In this document: piece by piece, positions 58,001 through 64,000 of the stretch
Layout: the number at the start of each line of letters is the position of its first letter
Numbering within the stretch: the stretch's first letter is position 1
Origin: Thuidium tamariscinum
Lineage: Eukaryota; Streptophyta; Bryopsida; Hypnales; Thuidiaceae
DNA length: 64,000 nt
Reading direction: 5' to 3'
NCBI GenBank assembly: GCA_947034885.2
Contig: OX344751.2
Location: forward strand, 18,662,001-18,726,000
Notes under the pieces: model-generated
Databases searched by the model: none
Seen by the model: the letters and a program-made list of their open reading frames with translations, nothing else
What the model was told of the DNA's origin: nothing
Position numbers and translations under genes: made by a program

Positions 58001-60501
58001 TTTAGGTCATATTAGCTGCTTGGATGTATTTCTACCGTTTTCACCTTCTGGGTCTAATCGTGTGCTGGTGCATGGCTTGCAGGCTGCATTTGCTGAATTT
58101 GTGAAATCGTTTTTTTTGGGCTACTTTGGTGCAGATCCTAAAAGCTACGACCAAGAGCATTTGAAACTCACTAAATCTGGGCGAGATACTGGTGAGTTTA
58201 AGAGCCATGATTTTAGAACATTTTGACTTGTTCCTCACTCTATTAGTTCAGGAGCCTTATTGTTTGTTGGGAGATCGTCTGAGTCTTAACCTACAGGTTG
58301 TGTCTGTCGGAGATTTATCATTCTCCTTTTTTTATTGATTGGTATTCATGTTGTCGTGGATGTAGAATTTCAGATTGGTTACTTTGTACTGTAGAGGAAC
58401 TAGAGGAGGAAACTCGGCATAATATGGGGCTTCCCTCTAGACCCACTGCTTTATAGACCCCCACAGACGATGATTCCAATCTTGCTCTCAGGGTGCTCAG
58501 ACTCTAATAATTTATGATAAATATAAATGGGTTCCTCTTGTGGTTGGTCTCATTGACCCTCCGTATTTGTAAAGACACCAGGTCCTCTATACTTTGAATA
58601 GGACTTCATCGGCTTCGACGCCCTGTAGAAGCTGAGTCTGCACGGCAGGTCTTCTCTACTACTGTCCCTTCAAATTCACTCTCTTGGCCTCATAAATTTT
58701 TTCAGGTGATCGTCAATGGTGGTATCAAGTGTGCACGGAGGTTGCATATTTCCAGGTCGCACCTTCTCAGAACAGCATTCGCTCCCCTGGCGTGAATGAA
58801 AAGTGAGTAACATCTCAGGATTTGCAGTCAGCTATTTACATGCAGTATAATCTTTTATCAGACCAAAAATTTATCACTGCAGATACTAGCTGCAGACTCA
58901 AAAGTATCCTGATCATACAACTTGGGGGTTTGAAGTGGATGTGAATGATCATATCATTCTGTGACTGTGTATGACAGGTATCACCTGGATCTGTGCGCAA
59001 ATGTGTTTGGAAATGGGACATATCCAGAAGTCGACATCACAAATCTTTATTATGGCGGGTCTGGAATCACTGGTATAGCTACTTCAACATCTAAACCCTA
59101 AACCCTAAATGATTTGTTTCAGCTCTCATAGACATGGAATCACCACTAAGCATTTGGGCACCTAGGGGTTGAGTGTAGTATGTGACAGCTACTTGTGATC
59201 ATGATGTTCTCTAGAAGGTGTATGTAAGGTCTAAGATAGGATGCTCTAAAAGCGACCATGTTTCTAAAAGCGACCATGCCACAGTGGTAGATTTTGGTTT
59301 CTGCAACGTACTACAGTTGTATATTTCAGCAGGTAGTCGCTTTTAGAGCACACTGCGTTTGAACTTTGAAAATTCATAACTAATTCTACACAAGTCCAAA
59401 AAAGATGAAACAACTTGGGTCAGATGCCAATTCCATTTTCCTTCCTATGAAAATTGAATGAAAATTGATTCAAGGAGTTCAGCTTCCCTGAAAAGGCAAT
59501 CAGCTCTTAAGTGGTCGCTTTTAGAGCAGTCTACCTTAATACAAGCTTACAGGGGAAGGGGGGCTTACATGTTTGATTTGATCTGAGATGCAGCAACAAA
59601 TATTTATTTCACAAATGGCTCACAAGATCCATGGCGCCATGCTTCAAAGCAGGTGTCATCACGTGGAGGTAAGTAGTAGGATCTTTTGTTTAATAACATC
59701 GCATTTTAATCATATGGGATAGATGTTGACTATTGGAAGGTAGAGAGGACTAACTACTTGTTGTATACACATCACCCTGATGAATGATATGCCATCTGGG
59801 GAGCAGAGCCTGCAATCACTATAACGTGTCATAACTGTGGACATGGGACGGATCTGCGGGGTTGCCCACAGGCGCCTTTCCAAATAGAAGGTACTGTACT
59901 ACTGCTCCCTGCATATTCACGTCCTTTCTCTTGTCGGAAGGCAGAGGATACTCTTTCTGTCACCTTAAGTATTTTGACCAATGTGTATTAGTGTAGTTTC
60001 ACTGGGAGATCACTCAATAGAGCTCAATTGAGATATCTCTTTCGGTACAAGAGCCAAATCTGCTGAGATCAAATTTTTATAACTATGAGTTTCTTATGCA
60101 AAGTGGAAAGTTTTAGACCACTATTGAAGGGACGTGTGACAACCCCAATTCCATCCAAAGATGAGTAGTCATAGACAGCCAGTAAAAGTACACTTACACC
60201 AACTTGCTTATTAAAGGTCGACCAAGTGTATGAAGAGAGGAGTTATTGTTGGTAACAGGGTAGGAGTATAAGTGACGGGATCAGGTCTCTAAATGGTTTT
60301 AGTATCCTCTACCTCATTACGGTGAATGGCATATGAAGTGTATGTTGATCTCTGGACCATTCCTGACTACTTGTTGGTTTCCATGTGTCAGGTGATGCCA
60401 CCAAGTGTGCGAAGCCCTATGAAGTGCACAAAGCGAGGCAACAAATTGCGGAATTTATTGAAAAGGTGCTCCACCACAAGGATACTCTTCTCATCCTTTG
60501 A
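55050..60501 (+). CDS. EDA2-like: Serine carboxypeptidase family S28 (EDA2/TSSP-like), 12 exons, 498 aa
   Basis: Proposed exons: 55,050-55,385; 55,846-56,001; 56,498-56,683; 56,856-56,972; 57,489-57,542; 57,770-57,847; 58,083-58,191; 58,706-58,802; 58,978-59,072; 59,594-59,668; 59,807-59,890; 60,392-60,501. All junctions are GT-AG and phases match, giving 1,497 nt. The product should cleave Pro-X or similar bonds in the secretory or vacuolar system. A signal peptide follows M12 (MALNSVPLLLLLLLVLFHCC); that second ATG at 55,083 is an equally good start. The catalytic Ser is S187 (FGVSYPG), Asp D421 (NGSQDPWRH) and His H447 (CGHGTDLRGCP). N-glycosylation sites NYT, NAT and NGT are present. Length fits plant EDA2-type S28 proteins (about 490). 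The weakest junction is the acceptor of exon 5 (GGTGAAG|TTG). No stops or frameshifts. Confidence 0.93.
56145..56477 (+). repeat. Intron-associated ~320-bp repeat (copy I2)
   Basis: It lies in intron 2 of the S28 gene, in sense orientation. It starts TATGTAAGAGTGCCCG and ends TTTTAGTATCCTCTACCTTA. It shares GACGGGATCAGGTC-CTAA with copy I3 and the blocks listed for copy I1. It has no ORF and no clear pol III boxes. Confidence 0.72.
59232..59538 (+). mobile_element. Tigger/pogo-like MITE (307 bp) in S28 intron 9, copy 2 of a young pair
   Basis: TA at 59,232-59,233 and 59,537-59,538. The ends are AGATAGGATGCTCTAAAAGC and the reverse complement of CTTTTAGAGCAGTCTACCT. It is collinear with 17,792-18,097. 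It sits between exons 9 and 10 and leaves both splice sites untouched. Confidence 0.82.
59985..60313 (+). repeat. Intron-associated ~320-bp repeat (copy I3)
   Basis: It lies in intron 11 of the S28 gene, in sense orientation. It starts TGTGTATTAGTGTAG and ends TTTTAGTATCCTCTACCTCA. Of the three copies it is closest to I2, especially over the last ~70 bp. Confidence 0.72.
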
Positions 60502-61143
60502 TACAGGCACTACCTGCATGTTTTGCTGGGGTTGTTAGATTTTGTAAATAAGCACTTCACCAGTTTTGAATTGCCTGAGTAAGCGTGGGCCTGAGTCTGA
60601 ATGGGGTTTCTGTATTGTTGCTTTGTTTACTTAAAAATCAGCCTTGGTGAGAGGCACTTTGAAAGTATGAATAGTAATTGTGTGCAATCGTTGAACTCTG
60701 GACGAGCTTCAACATTCTGGAGTATCAATCGGTGAAACTAGAGTGAAAATCATTTACAATGGTTGGAAGGTGTATTCTTTCTTTTTCTGGTGTGTTTGCA
60801 AGAATGCTGAGTGAATTTATGCTGCAAGTCTGAAGAGCACGTGTGTTTCACTTGAAGCAGGCCATATTGACAGCTTCATCATAGTTTGTCTATCTGGAGA
60901 ATGAGGTTATGCTGTAGATCAAATAGACAATAGGTTTTCAATTTGGTGGTCCTTTAGTAATATCAGATATTGTTGGCACTTAGTACATTTATACATTTTC
61001 CATTCGAAAGCTATGTATTATTTATGTGTTTTTTTTGCGTGATTAATTGTTACATAGTGAAACCTCACAGTTTAACAACTTGTCCTAAGTGAATGATTTT
61101 TCTTTGAAAACATTTGAGGTGCTACTATCATATGCAAATATAG
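60502..61143. other. 3' flank of the S28 gene, no other gene seen
   Basis: The peptidase 3' untranslated region follows the TGA at 60,499-60,501. A weak AATAAG-type signal lies near 60,546. The remaining sequence shows no ORF of interest. Confidence 0.5.
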
Positions 61144-61606
61144 TCCCTAAGTGGTCATTTTTCTTGAATGATGGATAAAAGTTCAAAGAGTCACTTTGTC
61201 TCCAATGGATGTGTAAGTCTTTTAAAATACTCTTACTAGTATTCTATGTGTCATAGATTGGAAGCATGTCAAGTCAAAAAATATGGCTTTTGTAGTTCAA
61301 ATAGTGACCTTTGAAATTGATCTCTACAAATTTCATTCTTTAATATTCAAAAAGAAAAAATTTCAAAATATGATAATTATATATCCATAGCATCAAATTT
61401 TACCCTAAATTTTTAGTATTTAGGGTGCAATTATTTGTCAAGAAAAAAATTCAACTCTTGAACTTCAATTTATATACCTAAACATTTGTTCTAATGTTTG
61501 AAAATCTATTCCACATACTACTTATAATTCATATCCTTCTACTTTTGTTTACAAATCAATACCACCTTTACAAAATTTGAAATAGTGACATGAGTCACAA
61601 CATTTA
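61144..61606 (+). mobile_element. Possible degenerate TTAA element, subfamily 2
   Basis: GTCCCTAAGTGGTC near the left and CATTTAGGTGCTAAA at the right resemble element ends. The part TTCTACTTTTGTTTACAAATCAATACCA parallels 19,204-19,757 and 52,449-53,286. Flanking TTAA is not intact on either side. Confidence 0.35.
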
Positions 61607-63599
61607 GGTGCTAAACCCTAAAAGATTAGCAAGGGGTTTTTTTCCTATTAAAGAAATTGTCAAAAATTGCCATTTTTTAGTGTGTTGCTAAGAAGTAATT
61701 TTAGTTTTCAGTTTTCAGTTTTTAATACAATTTTATTTGAACTTCAACCGTATAAAATGTAGTAGATGACTATAAAAATGCATTGGAAACTTTTTAGACC
61801 ATTTGACCACAAGGATTGAAAGCTTATATGTTTGAAGTGAATTAAAAAAAAAAAAAAATTATTCTTGCAAATTGGGATCAAAAGACTTCAAAGTGTCTTG
61901 GTTTAATTTTTTATGTTCTTGATGAATTTTCATCCTTCTACCATTGAGTTCAAAATCTTGTAAGTTACATTCATAAAACATTTTAGATGCAAGTATGAAG
62001 TCTAACTTACTTTAAACCAACATACAATGCAAAGAAGTTAAGTAAAGAGGCAATATACTAGCATTTTTTGATGAACTTTAGCTTTATAAACTACAAAATA
62101 ATAAGGCATATAGTTAGAAGAATATGTTTTTTCCCCATAAAATTGGTCATAAATAACAAACAAAAAGTGTCCATTTAGTAGAGTACCCATCCCCAACCCT
62201 ATATATTAAACTAATCTTGAAAATATGTAGACATAGGAAGTTTCAAATGTGCAAATTGCATACATGAATGCAAAGACTAACTTGTGGTGCATTGTGTAGT
62301 TGAACTCCACAAATTCATAACATATTTGTATATATTCAAAAAATTATTAATTTTTTTTTCAAAGTTTATGATTTTCAGTGCCAATGTGTTCAAGATAATT
62401 GCATCTATTGATTTCACCACAAAAATGTAGAATTGTTTAAAGTGTTGGCAAAAGGTGCTTCTACTCTAACCATATGAATGTCTACCAAGTGAACTATGAA
62501 TGCTTTTAGCACCTTAGTGCACAAGTTGCATGGAATAATGAAGTGCATCTAAATATGTTAAAGTTCTATATTCTTTTTAGTCTTGAGGATTGTGATTGGT
62601 GAGTCATTCAATACTTTATGATTTTTCTACCAAGATTTGAAGCAATCTATAGAAGGATGGGAAGAATAGGAAACTTACAAAAATGAAGATCTTATGGTTA
62701 GATTCTTTTGAAGCTGTAATTTATTTTACTTACAAAGATCTTATCTACATCCTTGTCTCTACAATTGACTCCTAGGAATCAAAAGTTTTCTACTTCTGAT
62801 TTTGAAAGTTCACAAAAATTACAAAAATTCTCTAATAGAAAGACCTCATTTTTATTTATAATAACCATCAATTAGCAAAAAAAAATGGCATCTAAATTTT
62901 ATAAAAAATCTATCTATGCATATCAATTTAATTTAATTGTTTTAGTAGTCTTGCCTTGTAGAACCTTTTGAAAGAATTCAAATTACATTGCCCTAGCCCT
63001 ATATTGCAATTAAAGATAAGATCCCAATTGACAATTGGTTGACCTGCATAAATTACTAAAATTAGTATATCTTAACAATTAAGTTGCCTTACATCAAGAA
63101 AGTCACTTTGCAAGTCATCAAAGTCAATAAATATTTTTTTAAATATTTTGATTTGTACATATGGATATTCATGAGTACCAATTACAACAACACCTAATTC
63201 AAAAGTACATTAATAATGATATTTAGTGTTATGTTACAAATAGAGTTATCTGAGCTTTTACTCCACCTATTTTAAGTTTTAAATGTTTGTATTTAGTATT
63301 GTATTTACCATCTTTTAATTCATATATTTAGGTTTACATTTTTTTTCATGGCAATTTGATGAAATAATATGTAACACTAATTTTGTAAAAAATTTATATC
63401 GAATAGTTGACAATTAGTATCTATGTTAACTTTTAATATTGGTAGCATTAATAAGATTGTTGACATTTAATATTGTACTTTGTAATTAGTGTTGCCAATA
63501 CTAAATATCATTATTACAATAGTGTAGTGCATTTTAGTACAATAACAATATATACTCAAATGTTGAGAAGTGTGAGGCAACCTAATTTCACTATTTTGT
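61607..63599. other. AT-rich intergenic DNA, no gene seen
   Basis: A block near 61,740-61,830 (TTGAACTTCAACCGTATAAAA, CATTTGACCACAAGGATTGA) echoes parts of copies A and G. Otherwise nothing is recognised. Confidence 0.5.
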
Positions 63600-63678
63600 G
63601 TACACTAATCTTCACCTCGTGGATTGATTGGGAACAGGGTTTTCAGAGTCCTCACGTTCCCATGTTCCCCTACTGCAA

Positions 63679-63964
63679 TATGGTGGCGGAAACCCTAAAC
63701 CCAACTTCTCTTTGGGTCCTCACTCGCTCGTCTACCCGTCGGAACTCTCCTCCGATCACCAGAGCCAGCACTTCCGGCGAGATTTTCACCTTCCAGACAT
63801 GGTGGAACGAAAGGGTGAACGCGTCAGGTTGTTTCTCGCTTCGTGTACTTTCCAACGACCTCTTGCTCGCAAGGATTGGTCGATTGGTGCAATATAGCCC
63901 TTCAGGGAATGGAACCCTTTCAGAGCTTTCCTGCAGAAAGCGTGGATTTGGAATCATTTAACAG
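63679..63964 (+). CDS. Possible first exon of a gene running off the window
   Basis: Composition switches abruptly to GC-richer at about 63,610. An ATG at 63,679 (MVAETLNPTSLWV) opens a 93-codon frame that ends at 63,959-63,961. Telo-box-like AAACCCTAA lies at 63,691 and AAAACCCTAG at 63,983, typical of plant gene starts. The frame may end in an intron instead; a GTGAAC donor-like site at 63,817 follows WWNERVNAS closely. The family is not recognised, and the antisense strand is also partly open. Treat as a candidate only. Confidence 0.3.
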
Positions 63965-64000
63965 TCTCCCCGGGGACTGAGAAAACCCTAGAAGAGTTGT

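Overview
The window looks like nuclear DNA of a land plant. A complete 12-exon gene for a plant-type S28 serine carboxypeptidase (EDA2/TSSP-like) has canonical GT-AG introns. Telo-box (AAACCCTA) and G-box motifs lie at gene starts, and a LINE remnant carries the plant-type RVT zinc-binding tail. Short introns, very AT-rich intergenic DNA and a dominance of DNA transposons suggest a bryophyte, perhaps a liverwort, but that placement is inference and weak.

Layout. 1-2,690 is a GC-rich island holding a decayed minus-strand gag-like ORF with its own TATA box. About 2,700-54,500 is mostly transposon-derived. It holds (i) at least ten TTAA-flanked elements with CCC-type terminal inverted repeats (TIRs), which look like non-autonomous piggyBac-like elements; (ii) a TA-flanked Tigger/pogo-like family, with one 4.3-kb copy carrying a broken transposase (23,072-27,353) and at least five MITE derivatives; (iii) a 4.2-kb hAT element with a perfect 8-bp target duplication and a broken transposase (41,626-45,840); (iv) a PIF/Harbinger-like MITE; (v) two long foldback elements; (vi) a 5'-truncated LINE with a 13-bp target duplication; (vii) a retroposon-like repeat with an ACAA-rich tail; and (viii) a ~320-bp repeat present three times, always in an intron and in sense orientation.

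Genes that look intact: a small gene for a 70-aa single-membrane-span protein (about 49,230-50,800), the S28 peptidase gene (55,050-60,501), and possibly the first exon of a gene running off the right edge (from 63,679). The S28 gene contains a Tigger-like MITE in intron 9 and copies of the ~320-bp repeat in introns 2 and 11.

The most interesting structure is the nesting. The Tigger-like element sits inside a TTAA element, and related arms elsewhere in the window serve as approximate empty sites. A second TTAA element sits inside a Tigger-like MITE. All seven in-frame premature stops I could place in the three decayed transposon ORFs are TAG, which points to C-to-T decay at CAG (a CHG methylation context) or its equivalent. 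All assignments come from reading the sequence; no database search or alignment program was run.
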